This document shows positions 36,449 to 44,492 of a stretch of DNA of 64,000 bases, piece after piece; position 1 is the first letter of the stretch; each line of letters opens with the position of its first letter. Both the position numbers and the translations under genes were made by a program. The notes beneath the pieces are model-generated. The model ran no database searches. It was not told where the DNA came from and saw only the letters and a list, made by a program, of their open reading frames with translations. Location of the stretch: contig JAKVCA010000002.1 in NCBI GenBank assembly GCA_022448315.1, positions 133,015-197,014 on the forward strand, read 5' to 3'. The DNA comes from Pirellulaceae bacterium (lineage in GTDB: Bacteria > Planctomycetota > Planctomycetia > Pirellulales > Pirellulaceae).

Positions 36449-37915
36449 TCACGCAAGAATCTCATCGACGACCCGGGGTTGGGAGACGCCCGTGATTCGC
36501 TCATCGAGCCCGTTCCGCGGATAGGCGAGTTTCTGGTGGTGAAGCCCGAGGAGGTGGAGAATGGTGGCATGCCAGTCCTCGACACTCACCGGTTCATTGG
36601 CGACCGCGAGTCCAAGATCATCTGTTGAGCCGTGACTGATTCCACCGCGTACGCCCCCGCCCGCCATCCAGGTCACCATCGCATTTTTGTTGTGATCTCG
36701 ACCCGCTTTGGATGCATCTTTGTCACCGGGAAGTTGGGCGATGGGAAGTCGGCCGAATTCACCCCCCCAGATCACAAGGGTCGAGTCGAGTAAACCTCGT
36801 TGCTTCAGATCTTTGAGCAAGGCCGCAATCGGGCGATCCGTTCTTTCACAGGCGCCCTTCAAGCCGCCTGCCAGATCCGTATGGTTGTCCCAGATCTGGT
36901 TGTCGATGAACAGTTGAACAAACCGAACGCCCCGTTCCACCAGACGCCGTGCGTAAAGGCAGCGACGACCGTAGGAATCCGTCGGTTCCTGCCCAATGCC
37001 ATAGAGATCGTGTATGGCTTCGGATTCCTGACTTAGATCCAATGCATCGCTGGCGGAAAGCTGCATTCGTGCCGCCAAAGCATAGGCTTTCATGCGTGCT
37101 TGCAGCCTGGGTTGCCCGGGGTGAGTTTCAAGATGCAATCCATCGAGGGCCTCGCGAAACTGGCGTTCCATTTGCGTAATCCCATCGGGTTCTTCGAATC
37201 CCCGTTGCAAATCGAGAACGGGAGAACCAGTCGATCGAAAACGAGTTCCCTGGAACTGGGGTGGCAAAAAACCGGCTTGCCAATTCTGCGTCCGATTGAT
37301 GGGGAGGCCGCGGGGGTCATCCAGAACAATGTAGGCGGGGAGATTCTCATTCTCTGATCCGAGTCCATAGGTCACCCAAGAGCCAAGCGAGGGGTAGCCC
37401 GGCAGTAGGCTGCCCGAATGAATCTTGTACAACGCGGGTTCATGAGTAAGGCTAGGGGCATGCATCGATCGAATCAAAGCGAGGTCGTCGGTGCATTTGG
37501 AAAGATGTGGCAACGCATCGGAGACCCACATGCCGGATTCACCATGCTGGGCAAATTTGAATGGACTCTGCATTAAAGCGCCGGCCGATTGTGGATTTTC
37601 AACCTCTCCGGCAATCTTGCTGAAATAGGCTTCGCCATGGTGCTTGGTCAACATGGGTTTTGGATCGAAGAGATCCATCTGACTTGGCCCGCCGTTCATG
37701 AAGAGCTGAATGACACTTCTGGCACGAGGCGTATAGTGGGGATTGCCCGATTCGTCACTCGGATGACCGGTCGGTGAGTGTCCTCTTTCCTTTGCGCGGG
37801 TGGCCGTAGAGCCTGATAAAGCGAGGAGAGCTGCGCCCAGCAATCCATCTGCGGTCCGGTTGAAAAACCTTCGACGATGGGGGAGCGTCTGGGTAGAGGT
37901 TGAGTAAGGAGGCAT
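36449..37915 (-). CDS. DUF1501 protein, third copy
   Basis: A 488-residue DUF1501 protein with a twin-arginine-like signal RRRFFNRTADGLLGAALLAL at about residues 14-33. It shares with the copy at 17858-19399 the order PSQMDLFDPKPML, SPFKFAQHGESGMWVSDALPHL, IWGGEFGRLPIAQLPGDKDASKAGRDHN and [15 protein letters not shown], so these two are closer to each other than to the copy at 23181-24587. It follows the PSD1 gene after about 53 bases on the same strand, the standard pair. No ribosome binding site is obvious before the ATG at 37915. The activity is unknown; extracytoplasmic location is inferred. Confidence 0.9.
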   Translation of the reverse strand: MPPYSTSTQTLPHRRRFFNRTADGLLGAALLALSGSTATRAKERGHSPTGHPSDESGNPHYTPRARSVIQLFMNGGPSQMDLFDPKPMLTKHHGEAYFSKIAGEVENPQSAGALMQSPFKFAQHGESGMWVSDALPHLSKCTDDLALIRSMHAPSLTHEPALYKIHSGSLLPGYPSLGSWVTYGLGSENENLPAYIVLDDPRGLPINRTQNWQAGFLPPQFQGTRFRSTGSPVLDLQRGFEEPDGITQMERQFREALDGLHLETHPGQPRLQARMKAYALAARMQLSASDALDLSQESEAIHDLYGIGQEPTDSYGRRCLYARRLVERGVRFVQLFIDNQIWDNHTDLAGGLKGACERTDRPIAALLKDLKQRGLLDSTLVIWGGEFGRLPIAQLPGDKDASKAGRDHNKNAMVTWMAGGGVRGGISHGSTDDLGLAVANEPVSVEDWHATILHLLGLHHQKLAYPRNGLDERITGVSQPRVVDEILA

Positions 37916-37968
37916 GGCGAGTTCGACTCAAGCTAATTGAGGAAACGACGGTCAACGCAACGAGAAAG

Positions 37969-40728
37969 TCAGTCAATGAACAGGAGGGAGGCCGAATTGA
38001 AAAGGGTGTGGCAGATCGTTTCAAGTGACTTTTGCTGGGCCAGTTGTATACGTTTTTGTTCGGGTAACTTGGGCTGCTGGGTTTGAAGTTGAACGCTCCA
38101 GGATTCCGTCAGCTTTGCGTCCATGCGTTGAAGGACGGCTCGTTCACGCTCCGTTGCGTGACGACCCATCGTCAGGCTGAACGCCTGATCCATCGCGTTG
38201 GAAACGACTCCATCAGGATTCCGCTGGATACGTTCCGCCAAGGCGACAGCAAGACTCTGGACCACCTGGTTATTCATCAGGTGGAGGGCTTGCGGGGCGA
38301 CCGTCGACTCGGTCCGTTCGATGCAATTGGGGCTCATCGCGGGACGATCGAATGTTGAGAGTAACGTTAACGGTTCGGTTCGACGTTTTTGCACGTAGAT
38401 GCTACGACGTTGCTGTCCTCGGTGTTCCGACGCGACGAATACACCTTCGCCCTGGGCAACGACAGGGTCGGCAGGTCCAAATCGTTTCAATGACAGGCGC
38501 CCCGAGGTAAGTAAAAAAGTGTCTCGCAGTTCCTCAGCATCCATCCGCCGCATCGGCATTCGCGTCCAGTATTGGTTGTCTGGGTCGTGGAGTTCGTGTG
38601 AGGACGTGACCTCGGACGCTTGACGCCAGGTTGCAGACGTCAGCATCTTGCGATGGATGCGTTTGAGTCGCCAGTCACCGTCTTGCAAATCAATCGCAAG
38701 CCAGTCCAGGAGAGCCGGGTGGCTTGGCCCTGACCCTGCCCGTCCAAAATCGTCCAGCGTTCGCACAATCCCTCGCCCGAAATGATGGTGCCAAAGACGA
38801 TTGACCATCACGCGAGCGGTCAGCGGATGATCAGGCTGGACCAACCAGTCCGCGAACGCAAGTCTTCGACCTGTTTTCAAGGCATCAGGGCGAGACTTTG
38901 GAATCTCAAAGCTTGTCTTGCCATCGGTCAGGACCGAAGGGACGCCGGGCCCGATAAGGCGACCCGCCAATTGATAGTTTCCTCGGCGGAGGAGGTAGGT
39001 TGGCGATGGATCACCCGAATCCCAAAGGGCTCGAACTCGGGGTTCAGGTTGGCGTCTCGCCTGAATGGCCTTAATCGCTTCCTCAGTGCCGCCGGCGTCG
39101 CGAACTTTCTGTAATTCCGAATCAAGAGCAGCCTCGTGGTTCAACCACAACTGCCGTTCTTCACTTGATACATACGGCAGATGGCGAACCCCAATCCCTG
39201 GCAATGTGGTTTGCTGAATCGGTTGGAGCCAACCGTGCTCATCGAGCGCCCCCTTGAAGATCGCGGAAAGTCGGTAGTAGTCACGCTGGGGAATGGGGTC
39301 GAACTTATGGGAATGGCACCGAGCACAGCGGATGGTCAAACCCATGACGGCCGAACTCAGGACCTCGAGCGAGTCGTCAATCACTTCCAGACGATCAGGA
39401 ACAAATCCGGTGATCCCCGCGAACGTGCCATCCGGTGACAGTTTCATGAACGCGGTTGCAACCAGACTTTCGTACATCGTATCAGTGATGGTCGACGCAT
39501 TTTCATAGTCGTAGAGTTCATCGCCCGCCAACTGTTCCCGAAGGAACTCGGCATACGACTTGTCTGCATTCCAAGATTGGATCACGTAGTCTCGGTAACG
39601 CCAGACATAGGGACGAACTGGATCTGAGTGTTGGACGCCTTCAGAATCGGAGTAGCCTGCCGCATCCAGCCAGAAGCCTCCCCATTTTTCACCGTATCGA
39701 GGGGACGCCAGCAACCTGTCGACCCAGCGAGGCCAAGTACTTTCTCCGTGGGTCGAATAGTCTGAGAGAAATTCTTGGATTTCATCTGGGGTTGGAGGCA
39801 GGCCAAGAAGGTCATAGTACAGCCTGCGAATCAAAACACTGGGAGCCGCCATGCTGGATGGGGTCAACCCGCGACTCGATTGTTGATCCAGAATGAACGC
39901 ATCAACCGCTTCATAGGTCCGCCCATCCTGCGGCACTCCGATGGTTGGCGTGGGCTGGCGTTTTGGCGATTGAAAAGCCCAGAAATCACGGTCCAGATCT
40001 GAGACCAGAGGATCCGGGGCCGCCGTCGCGACATCCTCCGCGATTTCGACGTGGGTAGCGCCCGTGGAGATCCAGCGTTCCAGCACTTCGATCTCCTGAG
40101 ATTCCATCGGTTTGACACTGTACTTCGCGAGGTCGTCACGTGGCGGCATCTCCTCGGCGTGAATTCGCTTGAGAAGCAGGCTATTGCCAGGATCGCCTGG
40201 AATGATGGCTGGGCCCTGTTTTCCGCCTTGGAGTAACGAAGCGACCGACCGGATATCCAGTCCGCCCTGCTGTTGTTGCCTGCCGTGGCAGGTCGCGCAT
40301 CGCAGCAGCAAAATGGGAAGAACGTCGTGTTGGGTAACCGTTTGCTCTCTTTGCCACGGTTTCCAGTCATTGGAGGTCAGCCACTCTCGCAATTCCGTCA
40401 ATTCTTGGGCCGTGAGTCGAGGCGCGTCTTCTGGAGGCATTTCTCCGGCCGTGATTTTTTCCCAGAGCAGGCTTTTGAGCGGAGCAGCCGTATTGAACGT
40501 GGGTCCAGATTCGCCCCCTTGCTGAATCCCTTCTGCGGATGCCAAATTCAAGTCACCCTCTCTGGAGTCGTTGGAGTGGCATTCCACGCAATGTTTAGAA
40601 AGGATCGCCTTGATGGTTCCCGGAATCAGCGAATCCTTTAGCTCAGCAGCCGAAATCCTAACCGTGGATAATAGGCATCCAAGTACCAGAAGAGCGTGAG
40701 CGGCGGTGATCGGCGTCAATATCTTCAT
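37969..40728 (-). CDS. PSD1 protein with two cytochrome C motifs
   Basis: An exported 919-residue protein. Two tandem haem motifs are visible: C47-V-E-C-H51 and C144-A-T-C-H148, each followed by a GGxxGP stretch and MPPxDA/MPPRDD, where the methionine is a likely axial ligand. DUF1549 follows (EAVDAFILDQQ, LLASPRYGEKWGGFWLDAAGYSDSEG, LGLTIRCARCHSHKFDPIPQ-type block) and DUF1553 (HPLTARVMVNRLWHHHFGRGI, QALHLMNNQVV). The frame is open to 40965, but MKILTPITAAHALLVLGC at 40728 starts the signal peptide. It is paired with the following DUF1501 gene. Its role is unresolved; two haems would allow electron transfer. Confidence 0.9.
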   Translation of the reverse strand: MKILTPITAAHALLVLGCLLSTVRISAAELKDSLIPGTIKAILSKHCVECHSNDSREGDLNLASAEGIQQGGESGPTFNTAAPLKSLLWEKITAGEMPPEDAPRLTAQELTELREWLTSNDWKPWQREQTVTQHDVLPILLLRCATCHGRQQQQGGLDIRSVASLLQGGKQGPAIIPGDPGNSLLLKRIHAEEMPPRDDLAKYSVKPMESQEIEVLERWISTGATHVEIAEDVATAAPDPLVSDLDRDFWAFQSPKRQPTPTIGVPQDGRTYEAVDAFILDQQSSRGLTPSSMAAPSVLIRRLYYDLLGLPPTPDEIQEFLSDYSTHGESTWPRWVDRLLASPRYGEKWGGFWLDAAGYSDSEGVQHSDPVRPYVWRYRDYVIQSWNADKSYAEFLREQLAGDELYDYENASTITDTMYESLVATAFMKLSPDGTFAGITGFVPDRLEVIDDSLEVLSSAVMGLTIRCARCHSHKFDPIPQRDYYRLSAIFKGALDEHGWLQPIQQTTLPGIGVRHLPYVSSEERQLWLNHEAALDSELQKVRDAGGTEEAIKAIQARRQPEPRVRALWDSGDPSPTYLLRRGNYQLAGRLIGPGVPSVLTDGKTSFEIPKSRPDALKTGRRLAFADWLVQPDHPLTARVMVNRLWHHHFGRGIVRTLDDFGRAGSGPSHPALLDWLAIDLQDGDWRLKRIHRKMLTSATWRQASEVTSSHELHDPDNQYWTRMPMRRMDAEELRDTFLLTSGRLSLKRFGPADPVVAQGEGVFVASEHRGQQRRSIYVQKRRTEPLTLLSTFDRPAMSPNCIERTESTVAPQALHLMNNQVVQSLAVALAERIQRNPDGVVSNAMDQAFSLTMGRHATERERAVLQRMDAKLTESWSVQLQTQQPKLPEQKRIQLAQQKSLETICHTLFNSASLLFID

Positions 40729-41218
40729 GGGTGATCTTGGCGTGAAAGCAAAGGTCGGGATGAATCTCAGCGGGCAGCTTGAGGCTTGCCTTTCCGCGTG
40801 CCCTGCCCTGTTGAAACACTCGCTCACACTGCCATGTCCCCAACGCAGATGGAAAGGAATCGGGAGTCTCAGGGGGTCGTGTCTTGTCGAGTTCCGCCTC
40901 AATTGTAACGATAAACAGCTGCCGGTGCCTTGTTTTAAAGCCGAGTTGAATCCAATTGAGTCCACTCCAATCTTACGATTGACCGATCGTGTTCTGAGTT
41001 GAGATTTTGGAGCTCGTCATCCATGGAGTGTCCGTTTGAGAGTTCTGATTTTCGGCGGGGCTTCAATATGGAACCATTGTTGATCGCTCAAGAAGCACGC
41101 GTTGGTCATCTCGCAAAGAAAATATTCAAGGGCTGGTTGGATTTGTTTGACCAAGGTGCATTCAAGGAGAGGGCGGCTTGTCAAAATACTCATTCAACTT
41201 CCTGGTAGGGACGCTGTC
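40729..41218. other. Divergent intergenic region, PSD1/asparaginase
   Basis: These 490 bases lie between a minus-strand and a plus-strand gene. They include one small plus-strand frame, listed separately with low confidence. No RNA gene, strong hairpin or promoter pair was recognised in the remainder. Confidence 0.4.
41023..41208 (+). CDS. Possible small hypothetical protein
   Basis: A 61-codon frame starting with ATG at 41023, with GGAG about ten bases upstream, and ending eleven bases before the asparaginase start, an operon-like spacing. The product has a helix-like core (HLAKKIFKGWLDLFDQGAF). I do not recognise it and no motif is present. Codon use is lower in GC at third positions than in neighbouring genes, so it may be chance. 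Confidence 0.28.
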   Translation: MECPFESSDFRRGFNMEPLLIAQEARVGHLAKKIFKGWLDLFDQGAFKERAACQNTHSTSW

Positions 41219-41707
41219 GTGACCATTCATATTTTGACCACTGGTGGAACCATCGATAAGGTTTATTTCGATGCCAAGAGTGATTACGAGATCGGCGACC
41301 CTCAAATCGCGGATATCCTCAGATCCGTGAATGTGCAGATTGACTATCAAGTGCACACGCTTTTTCGGAAAGACAGCCTCGATTTGACGGATGAAGATCG
41401 TCGCGAAATCGTTTCTTTCGTATCTGCCATGACGGCCGATCGAATCTTGATTACGCACGGGACCGATACCATGGTTCAAACGGCCAATGAATTGAAGCAG
41501 GTTCCCGAAAAGACGATTGTTCTTGTCGGTTCTCTAAGCCCTGCCCGGATGAAGGCAAGCGATGCGGAGTTCAATGCCGGCTTTGCCCTCGCCGCCGTTC
41601 AGGCATTGACTGCCGGGGTGTACATCGCCATGAATGGTCGAATTTTCAACGCGGACCATGTTCGAAAGAACCGTGAAATGAATCGGTTCGAGCTTTCCAG
41701 CGATTGA
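41219..41707 (+). CDS. Single-domain asparaginase-family protein
   Basis: A 162-residue protein equal to the N-terminal domain of type I/II asparaginases. The start TIHILTTGGTIDK carries the first catalytic threonine loop, and LITHGTDTMVQTA carries the second Thr-Asp pair. The usual C-terminal domain is missing by design: short stand-alone members of this length are known, so it is not a truncation. The GTG start at 41219 follows AGGGA and begins at the conserved residue; the frame continues upstream without support. The substrate is not proven, since the second domain normally completes the active site by dimerisation. Confidence 0.85.
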   Translation: MTIHILTTGGTIDKVYFDAKSDYEIGDPQIADILRSVNVQIDYQVHTLFRKDSLDLTDEDRREIVSFVSAMTADRILITHGTDTMVQTANELKQVPEKTIVLVGSLSPARMKASDAEFNAGFALAAVQALTAGVYIAMNGRIFNADHVRKNREMNRFELSSD

Positions 41708-41805
41708 TGCTCAGCTTGTTTGCGTGAATTCCACAAAATATTGCCGTCGGTTACTTAACAATAAACTGGAGCCAATACCGTGCTCTAGATGCCCTTCGGA
41801 TCGTA

Positions 41806-42930
41806 TTAGTGACCGTCAAAATGAACGCAGATGGGTGTCGGGCACTGGACCGTTTTTCCGGTCCAAATCAGATTGCCATTCTCCTGATCGATGGAAAAAA
41901 CCGTCAGCGTATTGGAGTTTCTGCCGGCTGCGATCAGCCACTTTCCAGTCGGGTCCAAATTGAAATTTCGAGGCCAACTTCCGCGAATGGCTTCAGTCTC
42001 GATCAGCTCCAGCGTACCGTCCTTGTTGATGCGAAATGCCGAGATTGAATCGTGGCCACGATTTGCTGAGAAAAGAAACTTGCCCCGCGGGTGGATGCGA
42101 ATCTCGGAAGCCTTGTTTGCGACTTCGCGTTCGTCTTGAGGTAAGGCGATCACCGTGGCCTTGGGTGCGAGTGCCCCGGTGGTGGATGTGTAGTCAAAAT
42201 GTGTGACCGATAACGCCATCTCATTGAGGACGTAGGCCCATTTCCCATTCGGGTGGAATTTCATGTGACGTGGACCCGCGCCTGGCGGAACTTGGCCTTC
42301 ACCTTGAGGAACAAGTTGTTTTTTAGAGCGGTCGATGCGATAGACCACAACCTCGTCGATTCCGAGGTCTGGAACCATCAAAAATTGATCACTCGGGTCG
42401 ACGCCAACCCAGTGAGGGTGCGGGGATTTCTGCCTTGCAGGGTCGGGACCATTGCCAGTGTGTTTTTTTAAATCACAGCGAGGTTGGATCAGGCCTTCAG
42501 AATCAATCGGGAACATGGCGACGGAGCCACTGCCGTATTGAGCCGTAAAAAGGAACTGCCCTTGCGCGTCAATGGCGAGGTGGGTCGCGCCTCCATCGGC
42601 AATCGGTTGGGTACTCAATAACTGCAGCGAGGCCGTCTTACCGATTTGCCAGGCAGCAACCCCGGGACCTCCACCTTCTGGCAACTGGCAAACAGAATAC
42701 AGGATGGGAAGAGAGGGGTGTTGAGTCAGGAAACCCGGAGAGCGGATTGAAGCGGCCAATGTTGGTGGGGTCAGGCTTCCCGTTTCCGTATCGAAATCAC
42801 ACCGATAGATCCCTTGGCTTTGGCCGCCTTGTGGGGTCGTTGTTCCCAGCCAGAGGGAAAGAGTTTCCGCTGAGGTAAACCGGAGACTCAAGAGCGCAAG
42901 AAGACAGGCAAGGAGCAGCGGTACACGCAT
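41806..42930 (-). CDS. Secreted beta-propeller lactonase (YkgB/6-PGL-like)
   Basis: A 374-residue seven-bladed propeller of the lactonase family (Pgl/YkgB type) with a signal peptide (RVPLLLACLLALLSLRFTSAE), so it acts outside the cytoplasm, unlike cytoplasmic 6-phosphogluconolactonase. Signatures are SIRSPGFLTQHPSLPILYSV, NGPDPARQKSPHPHWVGVDP, GAGPRHMKFHPNGKWAYVLNE and the last blade IRGSWPRNFNLDPTGKWLIAAG. It is last in a minus-strand run with a DHDPS-family enzyme and a sugar-acid dehydratase. The likely reaction is opening of an aldonolactone to the free sugar acid. The start is the ATG at 42930. Confidence 0.88.
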   Translation of the reverse strand: MRVPLLLACLLALLSLRFTSAETLSLWLGTTTPQGGQSQGIYRCDFDTETGSLTPPTLAASIRSPGFLTQHPSLPILYSVCQLPEGGGPGVAAWQIGKTASLQLLSTQPIADGGATHLAIDAQGQFLFTAQYGSGSVAMFPIDSEGLIQPRCDLKKHTGNGPDPARQKSPHPHWVGVDPSDQFLMVPDLGIDEVVVYRIDRSKKQLVPQGEGQVPPGAGPRHMKFHPNGKWAYVLNEMALSVTHFDYTSTTGALAPKATVIALPQDEREVANKASEIRIHPRGKFLFSANRGHDSISAFRINKDGTLELIETEAIRGSWPRNFNLDPTGKWLIAAGRNSNTLTVFSIDQENGNLIWTGKTVQCPTPICVHFDGH

Positions 42931-42991
42931 CGGATCGGGGTTCCTTGGAGTGAGGATGCAGCAGGTTTGGAAGTGTTTTTGTCGAGTGGGA

Positions 42992-43072
42992 CATGGGCCG
43001 AGTCTGTTGAACCATGAACGGCAAAAATCGGGCGAATGATTCATCCCTTGAGGTCCAAGGACTCGGCCTATG
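42992..43072. repeat. 13-bp inverted repeat, 55-base spacer
   Basis: CATGGGCCGAGTC (42992-43004) and GACTCGGCCTATG (43060-43072) are inverted copies with one mismatch in thirteen. They lie between the small membrane protein gene and the lactonase gene. They could be an operator, a folded leader or the ends of a degraded small element; no coding sequence lies between them. Confidence 0.6.
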
Positions 43073-43092
43073 TTTGGTGGCCCCTTTCTCGC

Positions 43093-43491
43093 TTATTCTG
43101 TGGGCTCAGCCGTTTCACTTTGCCGTTTCTTTCTTGCTTCGATAAACGACTTGACGCACAGGCCGGTTAAGAGCCCGCAAAATAAAGCCATAAGGCCCAG
43201 CGAGGCACCCGAAGTCGGCTTAACACCATCCTCCGACGCAAGCGTCATCATGAGGCGACCTGCCGACAGGATGAACCCGAGCAAAGCCAAAAGGACGACG
43301 CCGTGCATCGCGTGCATGCGAAGTTGTTCCTTAAGAGCAAGCAGGCCACCCAGCAAAATGGGTATACCAAAAAAGCTGGGAATCAACGCCGTGATACTTG
43401 TTGCTTTTCCCTCTTCAGGCTGGATTCCGAGATAGAACCCCAGCCCTTCGAGGATCAGCAATCCACCAAAAATAATGGCCGTCTTTGCCAT
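43093..43491 (-). CDS. Small four-helix membrane protein
   Basis: A 132-residue protein with about four hydrophobic segments (TAIIFGGLLILEGLGFYLG, TALIPSFFGIPILLGGLLAL, MHGVVLLALLGFILSAGRLM, LGLMALFCGLLTGLCVKSFI) and a charged C-terminus. I do not recognise the family. The ATG at 43491 has AAGGA seven bases upstream, and the upstream extension to 43599 overlaps the previous gene and is unsupported. It lies 49 bases after the DHDPS-family gene and before the lactonase, so it probably belongs to the same operon. A membrane partner role is possible but unproven. Confidence 0.75.
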   Translation of the reverse strand: MAKTAIIFGGLLILEGLGFYLGIQPEEGKATSITALIPSFFGIPILLGGLLALKEQLRMHAMHGVVLLALLGFILSAGRLMMTLASEDGVKPTSGASLGLMALFCGLLTGLCVKSFIEARKKRQSETAEPTE

Positions 43492-43540
43492 GGTTCGTTC
43501 CTTAATTTTTAAAGTGTGATGACACCACCCTCGGCAAAAT

Positions 43541-44464
43541 TTATTCCGAGGAAGTTTCAAGTGTGAGGAGTTTTTGTGCCGCTTCAGACACGGCTTCAAG
43601 TTCCGTGGGTTCCAACGAGCTCAGGAGTGGCGTGAGGGGTCCACTCTGACAGATTCCTGCAGCCGAGACGGCTTCGTGTAGGACACGAATCGGATGGATC
43701 GCATTGCGTAGATCTTCCAAGCCCGTGAATCGTTCCCGGATTTCTTCCGCTTGATTCCAATCCCCCTGCCGGCATGCTGCAAGCATATTCATGCTGAGAC
43801 TTGGAGCGACGCAAACGCAACCGGAAGTAAAGCCGGCCAATCCGAATTGTTTCATATGGGTAATCGCTGGTTGTTCCCCGATGCCACTGACAATCAATTC
43901 TGGCCCGACCGTATCCACCAGTGAACGCAGGTAGGGATCGTCTGCCGGGTCGTCTCGGACGATGGCATACTTGATCGCAGAAACCACTCCATCGCTCATC
44001 AAGCTTTTAACCAGGCTGACGTCCATGTAGTGGTCATGCTTGATGTAGAGGACGATGGGCTTGCCGTATGCCTCGGCGAATTTTCTCGCTCCAGTGGCCC
44101 GCCCCTCAGGTGTCGCAACTTCGACTTGAGGGAGGACCATGGCGGTTGGAAACTCAAAACGTTTCAGGATGTCGGCTTGATCCAACATGGTGCCGAAGGT
44201 CGGGCCAACGGATGGAATCACGAGGGTCTCTTCGCCACTCAAGTCGGCGAGCATCTGCAAAGTCTCGGCATATTCTCGAAGGGCGATGTGGTAGAAGACG
44301 GCGTTGCCACCATACAGCAAAGTGGTGATTCCTCCCTGTTCGAGGAATTGAATCATGGCCTTGTTGGCGACGGGGTCCACCTGCAATTGAGCCGATCGTG
44401 CCAGCGGGGGCACCGCGATGACTGATTGCGAGAGTCGCTCGGAGGTGATCGGGCGAGTATCCAT
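43541..44464 (-). CDS. DHDPS/NAL-family lyase, probable 2-keto-3-deoxy sugar acid enzyme
   Basis: A 307-residue (beta/alpha)8 barrel of the dihydrodipicolinate synthase/N-acetylneuraminate lyase superfamily. The Schiff-base lysine is K165 (SAIKYAIVRDDP), and Y140 in VLYIKHD lies 25 residues before it, the expected distance for the catalytic tyrosine. The usual GGTTG-type loop is replaced by LLYGGNAVFY. Being directly downstream of an IlvD/Edd dehydratase, it probably cleaves or dehydrates the 2-keto-3-deoxy acid product rather than making lysine precursors. A TTG at 44476 is an alternative start; the ATG at 44464 is preferred. Confidence 0.88.
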   Translation of the reverse strand: MDTRPITSERLSQSVIAVPPLARSAQLQVDPVANKAMIQFLEQGGITTLLYGGNAVFYHIALREYAETLQMLADLSGEETLVIPSVGPTFGTMLDQADILKRFEFPTAMVLPQVEVATPEGRATGARKFAEAYGKPIVLYIKHDHYMDVSLVKSLMSDGVVSAIKYAIVRDDPADDPYLRSLVDTVGPELIVSGIGEQPAITHMKQFGLAGFTSGCVCVAPSLSMNMLAACRQGDWNQAEEIRERFTGLEDLRNAIHPIRVLHEAVSAAGICQSGPLTPLLSSLEPTELEAVSEAAQKLLTLETSSE

Positions 44465-44492
44465 GGTTTTACTCAAGCGATTGAGGTCAAAA

